Of a DNA stretch of 64,000 bases, positions 25,522-34,876 are shown in pieces; position 1 is the first letter of the stretch, and each line of letters starts with the position of its first letter. Location: NCBI GenBank assembly GCA_964277385.1, contig OZ195520.1:1401127-1465126 (forward strand). The letters are read 5' to 3'. The position numbers were made by a program, and so were the translations under genes. The notes beneath the pieces were generated by a model. That model did no database searches and had not been told where the DNA came from. It worked only from the letters and a program-made list of their open reading frames with translations. Source of the stretch: WRAU01 sp964277385. Lineage in GTDB: Bacteria; Pseudomonadota; Alphaproteobacteria; WRAU01; Hepatincolaceae.

Positions 25522-27054
25522 ATGATATCAAGAATAGGTAGTGTTGCCTTTGATGGAATATTAGCTAAAAATGTTGATGTTCAAGTTAATATCGCTAAGG
25601 GTTTGCCCAGTTTTAATATAGTTGGTCTTGCCGATAAAGCTGTTTCAGAAAGCAAAGAAAGAGTAAGATCCGCCTTTTATGCTATGGGGTTGGGTTTGCC
25701 TGCACAAAGAATTACTGTAAATCTATCACCTGCTGATTTATCTAAAGAAGGTAGCCATTTTGATTTACCAATAGCATTAGCTATTTTAGGTAGCATTGAT
25801 ATTCTTCCCAAAGAAGATATAATGAATTATATATGCTTAGGAGAGATGGCTTTAGATGGCGAAATTAAGCCTGTAAATGGTGTATTAGCTGGTTCAATAT
25901 TAGCATCAGAAGAAGAAAAAGGGTTGATTTTTCCTATATCTCAATTACAAGAACTATATTTGGTTAAAGATAGAATAGAATTATTACCAATTAAAACACT
26001 AACAGATATTATTAATCATTTTAAAGGTCATAGTGCTATTAATGTTAATACTAATGATATCAAACCGAATATAATTGATGATTCAAAATTTGTTGAATTA
26101 TCTAGTATTAAAGGACAAAATTCTGCTAAAAGAGCCATAGAGGTTATAGCTGCTGGTTCTCATAATTTATTGATGATAGGACCTCCAGGTAGTGGGAAGT
26201 CTATGTTAGCTAATGCATTAGGTGGAATTTTACCACCATTAAATACTGAAGAAGCGTTAGAGGTTAGTTTAATTTATTCTATTGCTGGTGAATTAGGAGG
26301 AAAATCTCTAATTAGTAATAGACCTTATAGAGCACCTCATCACTCAGCATCAATGCCATCATTGGTGGGAGGTGGAACAAAAGTAAAGCCTGGTGAAATA
26401 ACCCTTGCTCATAATGGAATTTTATTTTTAGATGAAATAGCGGAATTTCATAAAAATATATTGGATGCATTAAGACAACCCATAGAAACAGGGTATGTTA
26501 ATATTTCAAGAGTCCACTCTCATGTGAAATATCCAGCTAATTTTCAACTTATAGGAGCTATGAATCCTTGTCGTTGTGGTTATTTTGGAGATATTGATCG
26601 TCAGTGTTCCAAAGCTCCGTCTTGTTCTAAATCTTATCAAAGTAAAATCTCAGGTCCAATTCTAGATAGAATGGATTTAATTATAGAGGTTCCAGTTATT
26701 TCTATTAAAGACTTAAACAACAAAGAATATGGCAGTACAACTTTAGAAATTAAGCAAAAAGTTTTTAATGCCCGTGAAATACAACTAAATAGGTATCACA
26801 AGTACAATATTAAAACAAATTCTGAAGCAAGTTCAGAAATTCTTAATGAGGTAGCACTAATTAATAATGATGCACAAGAATTGTTAGAAAAATCTGTAGA
26901 TAAATTCAAATTATCCACTCGTGCATATTTTAGACTTATAAAAGTAGCAAGAACTTGTGCTGATTTAGAAAGGTCTAAATATATAAATGTATCTCATATT
27001 GCAGAAGCTGTAAGTTATAGAAAAATCAGCTATTATCAAAAACTATTAAAATAA
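25522..27054 (+). CDS. comM: Mg-chelatase-like AAA ATPase ComM (YifB)
   Basis: ComM is a hexameric helicase that promotes branch migration during integration of DNA taken up by transformation. The 510 residues have the N-terminal ChlI-like domain (GLPSFNIVGLADKAVSESKE), Walker A (MIGPPGSGKSMLANAL), the zinc-site CGYFGD with cysteines around MNPCRCG, and the C-terminal domain with TRAYFRLIKVARTCADL. Length is normal. Both flanking regions are decayed, so its retention intact is informative. Confidence 0.95.
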   Translation: MISRIGSVAFDGILAKNVDVQVNIAKGLPSFNIVGLADKAVSESKERVRSAFYAMGLGLPAQRITVNLSPADLSKEGSHFDLPIALAILGSIDILPKEDIMNYICLGEMALDGEIKPVNGVLAGSILASEEEKGLIFPISQLQELYLVKDRIELLPIKTLTDIINHFKGHSAINVNTNDIKPNIIDDSKFVELSSIKGQNSAKRAIEVIAAGSHNLLMIGPPGSGKSMLANALGGILPPLNTEEALEVSLIYSIAGELGGKSLISNRPYRAPHHSASMPSLVGGGTKVKPGEITLAHNGILFLDEIAEFHKNILDALRQPIETGYVNISRVHSHVKYPANFQLIGAMNPCRCGYFGDIDRQCSKAPSCSKSYQSKISGPILDRMDLIIEVPVISIKDLNNKEYGSTTLEIKQKVFNAREIQLNRYHKYNIKTNSEASSEILNEVALINNDAQELLEKSVDKFKLSTRAYFRLIKVARTCADLERSKYINVSHIAEAVSYRKISYYQKLLK

Positions 27055-27094
27055 TTATATTTTAAGTATAGTTTTTATTTAAAGGATTAAATTT

Positions 27095-27604
27095 ATGTCA
27101 AGACCAAGCAATAAAGTAGATATTATTAACTTAAGTGCCAGAATTTTTTCTATATTATTAGAAATGGTAGAAAATATACCAGAATCTGCTAGTAATAATT
27201 TAAACGGTAGAGATAAAAACTCTCGAGATGTCATTTCTCATCTTCATGAATGGCATTTAATGACTATTAGATGGTATAATGATGGTATTTCAGGCAAAAA
27301 TCCTATTATGCCAGCACCAAATTATACTTGGAGAACAACAAAAGAGTTAAATAAAAAAATTTGGGAAAAATATCAATCAACAACTTTAAAAGAAGCATTA
27401 AATCTTTTTCAAGAAAGCCATAATAAAATTGTGAAAATTATAGAAAAACATAATGATGAAGAATTATTTACAAAAAACTATTATAGTTGGACAAAATCAA
27501 CAAGTTTAGGTGCATGGTTTGTTTCGGCTACTTCTTCTCATTATCTTTGGGCTGTAAAATCTTTAAAAAAAATAGATAATTATATTCCTATAAGAACAAA
27601 ATAA
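27095..27604 (+). CDS. ClbS/DfsB-family four-helix bundle protein
   Basis: The 169 residues match the ClbS/DfsB (DUF1706) pattern: NGRDKNSRDVISHLHEWHL near residue 45, then MPAPNYTWRTTKELNKKIW, and the late SLGAWFVSATSSHYLWAVK. The family includes ClbS, the colibactin self-resistance hydrolase, and DfsB; most members have unknown substrates. It is 40 bases after comM and may be co-transcribed. There is no polyketide gene in view, so a colibactin role is not implied. Confidence 0.85.
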   Translation: MSRPSNKVDIINLSARIFSILLEMVENIPESASNNLNGRDKNSRDVISHLHEWHLMTIRWYNDGISGKNPIMPAPNYTWRTTKELNKKIWEKYQSTTLKEALNLFQESHNKIVKIIEKHNDEELFTKNYYSWTKSTSLGAWFVSATSSHYLWAVKSLKKIDNYIPIRTK

Positions 27605-27774
27605 CCAAAATCAAATAAACCAAGAATCAGGAGACTATATTGCTTGACTTTTGAAACAATATAATCTTATTTTTTATCTTTAAAAGATTGTAGTAATGTA
27701 GCTATTAATTAGCGGCGATATTCTGAATATTATCTAGAATCTTTACAATATATATTTTAAAAAATTAAACTATT

Positions 27775-28119
27775 TTATTTAATAATAGCTCTTATTTTAG
27801 CTTTAAAGTTGTTGACAGAATTATCACAAGCATCCCTTTTATTCCATAATAAGTGATATTTCTTTTTTCTTATTGGTTTATTAAATTTATCTATGATTGT
27901 TTTTATGTTCTTATATTGAAGATGAATCTTAGTTTTGTTAGCTATTTAATAGCAAATTAATTAAAGTTTCAAATTATAATAAAGCTTTAATATAACTTCT
28001 TTGATAAACTAAAAATCCAAGAGTAGTGAGGCAGATTTAATTGGAATCCATATTTAATTTTCATCATTAACTTTTTCTATAGATATATTATTTATTCCCG
28101 TTATATATTGTCTCTTCAT
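27775..28119 (-). pseudogene. Remnant of a basic protein gene
   Basis: Reading from ATG 28119 on the minus strand gives MKRQYITGINNISIEKVNDE then a stop; in shifted frames it continues as IWIPIKSASLLLDF, FIKEVILKLYYNLKL and finally a 56-codon open stretch (27945-27775) including KKKYHLLWNKRDACDNSVNN. Several stops and frame changes break it. No family recognised; the Lys-rich end could be nucleic-acid binding. Confidence 0.35.
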
Positions 28120-28161
28120 ATCAAGTATAATTATAAAATAAAAAGAGGGATAAAGCATATA

Positions 28162-28514
28162 ATGGATAATAAATCAAAATCTTCTTCTAATAATTTTAAT
28201 ACTCCTAAAAGTAGGGAATTAATTAAAAAAAATATGAAATTAAAGGAATAACTTATACTAGTGTATTGAAGATCATTGGAAAGAAATACTTATTTTATCT
28301 CAAAAAGAAACAGATATAAAAATCATCTTTAGTTCAATCTATTAATACTTCAATACTTCCTTATAGAAAAAATATTAGTAATTTTAGTATGCAAGAAATA
28401 TGTTAAATCTTAGAAAAGAGATACAATAAAAAAATTAGTAATCATTATTTTTCACTAATAAGAAAAATTTTGTTAGAAGAAAAAAATTTACTAGAACAAG
28501 ATATATATCTATAA
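28162..28514 (+). pseudogene. Remnant of a small hydrophilic protein gene
   Basis: ATG 28162 starts MDNKSKSSSNNFNTPKSREL and stops after 29 codons. Protein-like text continues in other frames: GITYTSVL, EDHWKEILILSQKETDIK, SSLVQSINTSILPYRKNI, SMQEIC (stop) ILEKRYNKKISNHYFSL and on to TAA at 28514. At least two frameshifts and one internal stop are needed to read through, so the gene is dead. A purine-rich AAAGAGGGA lies upstream. Family unknown. Confidence 0.45.
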
Positions 28515-28655
28515 TTATCAAAAAATACCCGCTATTTTGTAAGATGAATTATTTTCATCTAATTAGATTAGTTGGTGTTTTGTATATAATTGCCTAAATA
28601 ACTATCTTGATTTATACTAACTTTTTTATAACATAATCACATTTTTATTATAGCA

Positions 28656-29612
28656 ATGAATAAAATAAATAATAATTTTATAAAATACGGGCTTGATCAG
28701 TATATTGTTACTTTTCAAGATTATTATCGTAATAATTTAGCGGACTATAAAAAGAATCTATCTATTATGAAATCTGCTTTAGATGAAGAAAGCTTTGTGA
28801 ATATAGATAGATTTTTGCAGCTGATGCTAAAACTTCCATTACCATCAAGAGATTTTATGGTTAGGATAAATAGCATTTATTCAAAAGAAGAACTAAGACA
28901 AATTCAAGAAGAAAGAAAATATAAATCAAATATAATAAACAAATATTATGAAAAATATAATTTAGAAGGATGGGAGAAATTAGAAATTAATGTTTTTAAA
29001 TATCATTGCGGTCTGAAGAAACTACCCAAAGAGATTAGAAAAAACTTAAAAGGAAAAGTTTTTATAGATGGTGGTGCTTTTTGGGGTGATTCTATGCTTG
29101 TACTTAATGATAAATATTCTCCATCTAAAATTATTTGTTTTGAACCTAATACTGTTAATTATAATCATCTATCTAAAATTATTGATAAAAATAAATTAGA
29201 AAAATTAGTAGAATTTAATAAAATAGGTTTATCAAATAAAAAAGAAAAAATACCTATGAATTTTATCTCAAAACAACAGAATCATGGTGCTTCTGTTGTT
29301 TTTTCTCCTATTAAAGCACAGTATGAAATAATAAATCTTGATAGTTTGGATAACTATTTGCTTGAAAAAACACTAGATATTGGTCTAATTAAATTAGATG
29401 TAGAAGGATATGGAGTACAAGCTATTAAAGGGGCAGAGCAAACTATAAAAAAACATTTGCCAGTAATTAGTTGTGCAATTTATCATAATCCCAAAGAATT
29501 TTTTGATATTCTTCCACTAATTAGCTCTTATAATAATAAATATAAATTTATGATACTTCCTCTTTCGCAAGATTTTATTTTAAAAGAAGTCACATTATTA
29601 GCATGGTTGTAA
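28656..29612 (+). CDS. FkbM-family methyltransferase
   Basis: A 318-residue protein whose second half is an FkbM (Methyltransf_21) SAM domain: GKVFIDGGAFWGDSMLVL, ICFEPNTVNYNHLSKII, LDSLDNYLL and LIKLDVEGYGVQAIKGAEQT. FkbM enzymes methylate sugar or other hydroxyls and are common in surface polysaccharide loci. The first 120 residues are charged and specific to this protein. It stands alone between decayed DNA and the pst operon, and a terminator follows it. Confidence 0.85.
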   Translation: MNKINNNFIKYGLDQYIVTFQDYYRNNLADYKKNLSIMKSALDEESFVNIDRFLQLMLKLPLPSRDFMVRINSIYSKEELRQIQEERKYKSNIINKYYEKYNLEGWEKLEINVFKYHCGLKKLPKEIRKNLKGKVFIDGGAFWGDSMLVLNDKYSPSKIICFEPNTVNYNHLSKIIDKNKLEKLVEFNKIGLSNKKEKIPMNFISKQQNHGASVVFSPIKAQYEIINLDSLDNYLLEKTLDIGLIKLDVEGYGVQAIKGAEQTIKKHLPVISCAIYHNPKEFFDILPLISSYNNKYKFMILPLSQDFILKEVTLLAWL

Positions 29613-29654
29613 TTATTTTTTTTACAAAAAGAAAAAATTTGCTATAGTATATGC

Positions 29655-29678
29655 AAAAGAATAGCTACTATTCTTTTT
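29655..29678 (+). terminator. Terminator after the FkbM gene
   Basis: AAAAGAATAG (29655-29664), loop CTA, CTATTCTTTT (29668-29677) then further T-rich sequence. A TATAAT at 29681-29686 follows at once and may be the pst promoter -10 element. Confidence 0.6.
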
Positions 29679-29732
29679 CTTATAATAGAACTAATAATAT
29701 AATCTTTTAAGTTTTATATGGGGTTTTTTTGA

Positions 29733-30746
29733 GTGAGGTATTACAGTTTTTTAGTATGCTTTTTTGTTGTTCTATTTCCTATTAGTTCTTTATTTGCAAC
29801 TAATCAAATTAAAATAGTTGGCTCGGGTACGGTTTATCCTTTTTCTACAATAATAACAGAAATTTTTGTTTCTAAAAATCCTCAATTTTCAGCTCCAATT
29901 GTTGAATCTATAGGAACAGGTAGCGGATTTAAAATGTTCTGCCAAAGTGCAGGCTTAGATTCTCCGGATATTAATAATGCTTCAAGAAAAATTAAAGAAA
30001 GTGAACTTTCTGTTTGCCATAAAAATGGTGTCGATGATATTTTAGAAATCAATTTTGGTTACGATTCAATTGTTTTAATTCAATCTAAATCTATTCCTCA
30101 AATTAATTTAACCTCAGAACAAATATATTTAGGGCTTGCTGCTCAAGTTCCGTCTTCAACTGGATCTTTAATTGCAAACCCTTATAAAAATTGGTCAGAA
30201 ATTGATAACTCCTTACCAAATATACCAATTAAAATTATCGGGCCTGCTCCATTATCCGGAACTAGAGAAACCTTTATAGAGTTAGTGATGAAAAAATCTT
30301 GTCATAATTTATACAAAAAAGGTGCTATAAAAACATCAGAAGAAGAAATAGATAGAGCTTGTAGTTCTGTTAGAACTGATGGAGCTTATATAAATGGAGG
30401 AGAAAATTATATCTTGTTTATTCAGAAAGTTTCAAACTCTATTGATACTATTGCTATAATAGGTTACTCATTTTACGAACAAAATGAAAGAAATGTTGCA
30501 GCTATTAAAATAAATGGAATAGCTCCTAATAAAAAAACTCTTGATGAAAAAAGTTATCCTTTATTAAGACCTCTTTATATTTATGTAAAAAGAGATAAAA
30601 TAGGAATTGTAAAAGGTCTTAAAGAGTTTATACTAGAGACAACCTCTAAAGAAGCAATTGGGAAAAATGGCTATTTAAAAAGAATTGGCTTGATTCCATT
30701 GACGCAAAAAGAATATAACAATGTGATTAAAGAACTAAACTTATAA
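29733..30746 (+). CDS. pstS: Phosphate ABC transporter, substrate-binding protein PstS
   Basis: Periplasmic phosphate-binding protein of 337 residues: signal peptide ending PISSLFA, then the family start IKIVGSGTVYPFST and the phosphate-binding GPAPLSGTRETFIEL. Translation most simply starts at GTG 29733, with GGGG about 9 bases upstream. The same frame has an ATG at 29718 separated from the GTG only by a TGA codon (ATG GGG TTT TTT TGA GTG), see findings. It leads pstC-pstA-pstB-phoU. Confidence 0.93.
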   Translation: MRYYSFLVCFFVVLFPISSLFATNQIKIVGSGTVYPFSTIITEIFVSKNPQFSAPIVESIGTGSGFKMFCQSAGLDSPDINNASRKIKESELSVCHKNGVDDILEINFGYDSIVLIQSKSIPQINLTSEQIYLGLAAQVPSSTGSLIANPYKNWSEIDNSLPNIPIKIIGPAPLSGTRETFIELVMKKSCHNLYKKGAIKTSEEEIDRACSSVRTDGAYINGGENYILFIQKVSNSIDTIAIIGYSFYEQNERNVAAIKINGIAPNKKTLDEKSYPLLRPLYIYVKRDKIGIVKGLKEFILETTSKEAIGKNGYLKRIGLIPLTQKEYNNVIKELNL

Positions 30747-30747
30747 C

Positions 30748-32130
30748 ATGTATTTATTAACTTTATTTGTATTTGTAGTACTAACTGTTTTAATTTATAG
30801 AATTTCTATTAAATATATTAAATCTAATAAAACCCAAAAACTATCAAAAAATTTTTCATATTTTGCAGTTTATATATCTTTATGGGCTTTACTTCCTAGT
30901 TTTGTTATTTTTTTTATTGGCTCTAATCTTTCAAATAATTTAATTCAAAGAGTGTATCTTGAAAATGTTTTTATAGCAGAAAAACAAATAATTAAAGAAG
31001 CATCAATAAAAGAAGTTTTAGAAATAAGCAAAGAAATTAGATTAAATGGAGTTGTAACTGATAATCATTCAATTATAGGAATAGAAGATAGCTATTTATT
31101 AGAAGTAGCGCAACAATATTTATATTATAGCAATATATCTATTTTTTCATTTTTAATATTTGTTGTTATTGCAATTTCATTAACTTTTCTATTTTTGATA
31201 AAAAAGGTTAATTTAGCTAATAATTTTCAAAAAAAGATTGAAAAGTTTGTTAAAAATATATTATTTTTATTTGCTAGTGTGGCTGTTCTAACTACTATTG
31301 GTATAGTTTTATCTTTATTTTTTGAAGCAATATTATTTTTCAAAGAAATATCTGTTTTAAAATTTTTATTTGGTACATTGTGGTCTCCTGAAAATGCTGA
31401 TTTTGATCCTCAAAATAGTTTTGGCATTATTCCTTTATTATCAGGAACTTTTTTAATAGCAATAATTTCTGTTTTTATTGCTAGTGTTATAGGTGTTTCT
31501 TCTGCTATTTATATGTCAGAATATATGTCTAAAAGATTTCGTAAAATTATAAAACCATTAATAGAGATTTTGGCTGGTATTCCTTCTATTGTGTATGGGT
31601 TTTTTGCAGCACTTACTTTTGCTCCATTTTTAGTATCAACGTTTAAGATATTTTTTGATATATCTATTAGTTCAGAAAGCGCCTTAAATGCTGGTATTGT
31701 TATGGGCGTTATGATTATTCCTCTTATTTCTTCAATATGTGATGATATTTTAAATTCTATTCCAAATTCCATGAGAGAAGGAGCTATGGGAATGGGGTCT
31801 ATGAAAAATGAGATGATAAGAAAAATTCTTCTACCAGCAGCAATGCCTGGTATTATTGGTAGTATTTTGCTTGGAGTTTCAAGAGCGGTTGGTGAAACCA
31901 TGATTGTTGTTATGGCATCATCTTTGGCTGCGAACTTAACTCTAAATCCTATAGAATCTGTAACTACAATAACAACACAAATTGTTATGTTGGTTCAGGG
32001 TGATCAAGAATTTAATTCACCCAAAACTCTATCAGCATTTGCATTAGGGCTTATATTGTTAATTTTAACTTTATTATTAAATATTATTGCTATCAAAATA
32101 GTTAATAGATATAAAAGGAAATATCAATAA
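30748..32130 (+). CDS. pstC: Phosphate ABC transporter permease PstC
   Basis: Inner-membrane channel subunit. At 460 residues it is longer than the E. coli protein because of an N-terminal extension with two extra helices and a periplasmic loop, typical of alphaproteobacteria. The permease core is clear: FGIIPLLSGTFLIAIISVF, EILAGIPSIVYGFFAALTF and the coupling-helix region EGAMGMGSMKNEMIRKILLP followed by GETMIVVM. It starts 1 base after the pstS stop. Confidence 0.95.
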   Translation: MYLLTLFVFVVLTVLIYRISIKYIKSNKTQKLSKNFSYFAVYISLWALLPSFVIFFIGSNLSNNLIQRVYLENVFIAEKQIIKEASIKEVLEISKEIRLNGVVTDNHSIIGIEDSYLLEVAQQYLYYSNISIFSFLIFVVIAISLTFLFLIKKVNLANNFQKKIEKFVKNILFLFASVAVLTTIGIVLSLFFEAILFFKEISVLKFLFGTLWSPENADFDPQNSFGIIPLLSGTFLIAIISVFIASVIGVSSAIYMSEYMSKRFRKIIKPLIEILAGIPSIVYGFFAALTFAPFLVSTFKIFFDISISSESALNAGIVMGVMIIPLISSICDDILNSIPNSMREGAMGMGSMKNEMIRKILLPAAMPGIIGSILLGVSRAVGETMIVVMASSLAANLTLNPIESVTTITTQIVMLVQGDQEFNSPKTLSAFALGLILLILTLLLNIIAIKIVNRYKRKYQ

Positions 32131-32131
32131 A

Positions 32132-33424
32132 ATGACTATAAAAGAAGAACAAATAAAAAAAGCAAAAAAGTCTAAAAATAAACTTTTTAGAAGATATCTG
32201 TTTGAAAAATTCTTCATGATTTCAGGAGTATTATCAATTAGTTTTGCATTGATAATGCTTATTTCTCTACTGTATTCTATTTTTTCTAAAGGGTATACTG
32301 CATTTTATAATCATCATTTAGATTTAGAAGTAAATTTCTCTAAAGAAGATCTATTTGATGGTAATATTAAAAATAAATATACAAAAAAAGAAATAAATAA
32401 TGCTTATTATGATATTGTAATAATTAAGGCGATTAAAGATAAAATAAAAAATAAAACAAATATTAATGTAGAAGATATTGATTTGATTACCTTTATAAGT
32501 GTGGTGGAGGTATCTAAACTAAGAAATATTATTTTAAATAATGAAGAAAATATTGGAAAAACAGTTAAACTAGATTTACTATTAAGTTCTAATATTGACA
32601 TGTATTTAAAATCTTATATTGGATCTGGTAGTTTATTAAGCGATGATGAGGTTGCAGTTATAGAATTTTTAGATGAAAACAAGCTAATTAAAACAAAATT
32701 TAATTCAATCTTTTTCTCTAACTCAGATTCAAGATATCCAGAATTAGCAGGAATTAAAGGTGCATTTTTAGGATCTTTGTATACAGTTACACTCACAATT
32801 ATTTTATCTGTAATTATAAGTGTTGGAGCTGCTGTTTATTTACAAGAGTTTGCCCCTAAAAGTAGATTAGTAAGATTTCTTGAGGTTAATATTAATAACT
32901 TAGCAGCGGTTCCCTCTATAGTTTTTGGTTTGTTAGGTGTTGTTTTGTTTCAGCAATTTTTTGGAGTACCAAGATCAACTCCCTTATTGGGATCTTTTAT
33001 TCTTACTTTGATGGCATTACCAACTATTCTTATATCTAGTCGCTTGGCTATGTCTTCTGTACCTTTTGCAATTAAAGAAGCAGCTTATGGTATGGGATCA
33101 TCAAAACTACAAGTTATTACTCATCATTTATTACCAATTTCTATGCCAGGAATTATAACAGGAGTAATACTAAGTATATCAAGAGTAATAGGTGAAACAG
33201 CCCCTGTATTAATGATAGGAATGGTCGCTTTTATTAGCACTGCTCCTACTTCTATATTATCTAGTAGTGTTGTATTTCCTGTCCAAATTCTATTATGGTC
33301 TAACAGTCCTGAGGCTGGATTTATAGAAAAAGCATCAGCGGCTATAATGCTACTATTAATATTTTTGATGTTTATAAATTGGGTTTCTATTTATTTAAGA
33401 AATAAATTTGAAGTTAAATTCTAA
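32132..33424 (+). CDS. pstA: Phosphate ABC transporter permease PstA
   Basis: Second channel subunit, 430 residues. After the first helix there is a large loop of about 150 residues, a feature of the alphaproteobacterial form, then the permease core: GIKGAFLGSLYTVTLTIIL, NNLAAVPSIVFGLLGVVLF, KEAAYGMGSSKLQVITHHLL and GETAPVLMIGMVAF. It starts 1 base after pstC. Confidence 0.94.
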   Translation: MTIKEEQIKKAKKSKNKLFRRYLFEKFFMISGVLSISFALIMLISLLYSIFSKGYTAFYNHHLDLEVNFSKEDLFDGNIKNKYTKKEINNAYYDIVIIKAIKDKIKNKTNINVEDIDLITFISVVEVSKLRNIILNNEENIGKTVKLDLLLSSNIDMYLKSYIGSGSLLSDDEVAVIEFLDENKLIKTKFNSIFFSNSDSRYPELAGIKGAFLGSLYTVTLTIILSVIISVGAAVYLQEFAPKSRLVRFLEVNINNLAAVPSIVFGLLGVVLFQQFFGVPRSTPLLGSFILTLMALPTILISSRLAMSSVPFAIKEAAYGMGSSKLQVITHHLLPISMPGIITGVILSISRVIGETAPVLMIGMVAFISTAPTSILSSSVVFPVQILLWSNSPEAGFIEKASAAIMLLLIFLMFINWVSIYLRNKFEVKF

Positions 33425-33438
33425 AGATAGAGGAAATT

Positions 33439-34203
33439 GTGTCTGAAAATAAAAAAATTATTGTAGATAATGTTAATGTTTTTTATGGAAGTAAACAGGC
33501 TCTACATAATATAAAACTACATATTTTAGAAAAGGAAGTAACAGCATTTATAGGACCTTCTGGGTGCGGTAAATCTACCTTTTTAAGATGTTTAAACCGA
33601 ATGAATGACTTAATAGAAATATTTTCTATTAATGGATCTATTACAATAGATGGGGTAGAGGTTAATTCATCTATCTTAGATCCTGTAGAATTAAGAATGA
33701 GAGTTGGAATGGTATTTCAAAAACCTAATCCATTTCCTAAATCTATATTTGAAAATGTGGCATATGGTTTAAGAATACATGGTTTAATTTCTAATAAAAA
33801 AGAATTAGATGAGGTTGTGAAATACTCTTTAGAAAGAGTAGGACTATTAAGTGAAATTAAAGATAGATTACACGATAGCGCCACTGGTTTGTCAGGAGGC
33901 CAGCAACAAAGATTATGTATAGCAAGAACGATAGCTATAGAACCTGAAGTTATTCTCATGGATGAACCTTGTTCTGCACTTGATCCGATTGCTACTGCTA
34001 AGATAGAAAGTTTAATAGAAGAATTAAGTTCTAAGTATACAATTATTATTGTTACGCATTCTATGCAACAAGCTGCGAGAGTATCAAAAAATACAGCATT
34101 TTTTCATTTGGGGAAATTGGTTGAATTTGGTAGAACAAAAGATATTTTTAGTAATCCCAAAGATAAAAGAACAGAAGACTATATAACAGGAAGAATAGGT
34201 TAG
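33439..34203 (+). CDS. pstB: Phosphate ABC transporter ATPase PstB
   Basis: ATPase that powers PstCA. The 254 residues include Walker A (GPSGCGKSTFLRCLNRMND), the Q-loop MVFQKPNPFPKSI, signature LSGGQQQR and Walker B VILMDEPCSALDP. The start is GTG 33439 with GAGGAAA upstream. The stop is TAG. Confidence 0.97.
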   Translation: MSENKKIIVDNVNVFYGSKQALHNIKLHILEKEVTAFIGPSGCGKSTFLRCLNRMNDLIEIFSINGSITIDGVEVNSSILDPVELRMRVGMVFQKPNPFPKSIFENVAYGLRIHGLISNKKELDEVVKYSLERVGLLSEIKDRLHDSATGLSGGQQQRLCIARTIAIEPEVILMDEPCSALDPIATAKIESLIEELSSKYTIIIVTHSMQQAARVSKNTAFFHLGKLVEFGRTKDIFSNPKDKRTEDYITGRIG

Positions 34204-34225
34204 TTAAAATATAGAGGAAAATAAA

Positions 34226-34876
34226 ATGGTTCACATATTAAAATCTTATGATAGCGATTTAGCAAAACTAAAAAGTAAAGTTATAGAAATGATGAAGATA
34301 AATTTAACTCAACTAAATTTACTACACTATTTGTTATCTGATTTTTCAATGAAAACTCAAGAAGAAATTCATGAAATAGATTCAAAAATCAATGATTTAG
34401 ATATTAGAATTATTCAAGAATCAATTAAAATTTTTAGTCTAAGAAATCCAGTTGCTTACGATTTGAGATTTGTATTTTCTGCTTCTCATGTTTCTAGAAA
34501 TTTAGAAAGGATAGGGGATAATGTTAAGTCTGTAGCTAGACATATATCTAAGGATCAAATGAATGATACTCTAAAAAGTAAATATTTAGAGATTCTGCAT
34601 CTATTAATAGAAATGTTGCATGTAACTATAGATTCTTTTACCAAGATGAATGTTGATTCTTCTAAGAAAGCAGAAGAAATGGGTGGAAAATTAAATAAAT
34701 TACATGATGAAATGTCGAATTTTCTACTAAATAAAGTAAGAATGATTCCTGAGAAAATCACTGAGATAAGATCCCAATTTTTAGTTATAAGAGGATTGGA
34801 AAGAGTGGGTGATCATATCATTAATATTTGTAGATATGTAGATTTTATAGAAAATAACACTATGATTCACGATTAA
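34226..34876 (+). CDS. phoU: Phosphate uptake regulator PhoU
   Basis: Peripheral protein that links PstSCAB to the PhoR kinase and limits uptake. The 216 residues form two repeated three-helix bundles with the metal-binding E(D)xxxD patterns, for example SRNLERIGDNVKSVARHI and RGLERVGDHIINICRYVDF. Last gene of the pst operon; AGAGGAAA precedes the ATG. No phoB or phoR gene is in the window. Confidence 0.95.
   Translation: MVHILKSYDSDLAKLKSKVIEMMKINLTQLNLLHYLLSDFSMKTQEEIHEIDSKINDLDIRIIQESIKIFSLRNPVAYDLRFVFSASHVSRNLERIGDNVKSVARHISKDQMNDTLKSKYLEILHLLIEMLHVTIDSFTKMNVDSSKKAEEMGGKLNKLHDEMSNFLLNKVRMIPEKITEIRSQFLVIRGLERVGDHIINICRYVDFIENNTMIHD

Larger units (their letters stand above)
27605..28655. 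other. Decayed 1-kb stretch with two divergent gene remnants
   Basis: No intact gene. Remnants lie on the minus strand (27775-28119) and on the plus strand (28162-28514), described separately. The rest is A+T-rich sequence with no recognised element. Confidence 0.5.

Noticed and set aside
26518..26531. Partial parS-like TCATGTGAAAT inside comM
   Set aside because: Only part of the palindrome is present; it arises from the coding sequence and is 7 kb from the cluster.
31509..31901. 130-codon minus-strand open frame inside pstC
   Set aside because: Antisense shadow of the permease core; composition mirrors the pstC codons and there is no matching family.
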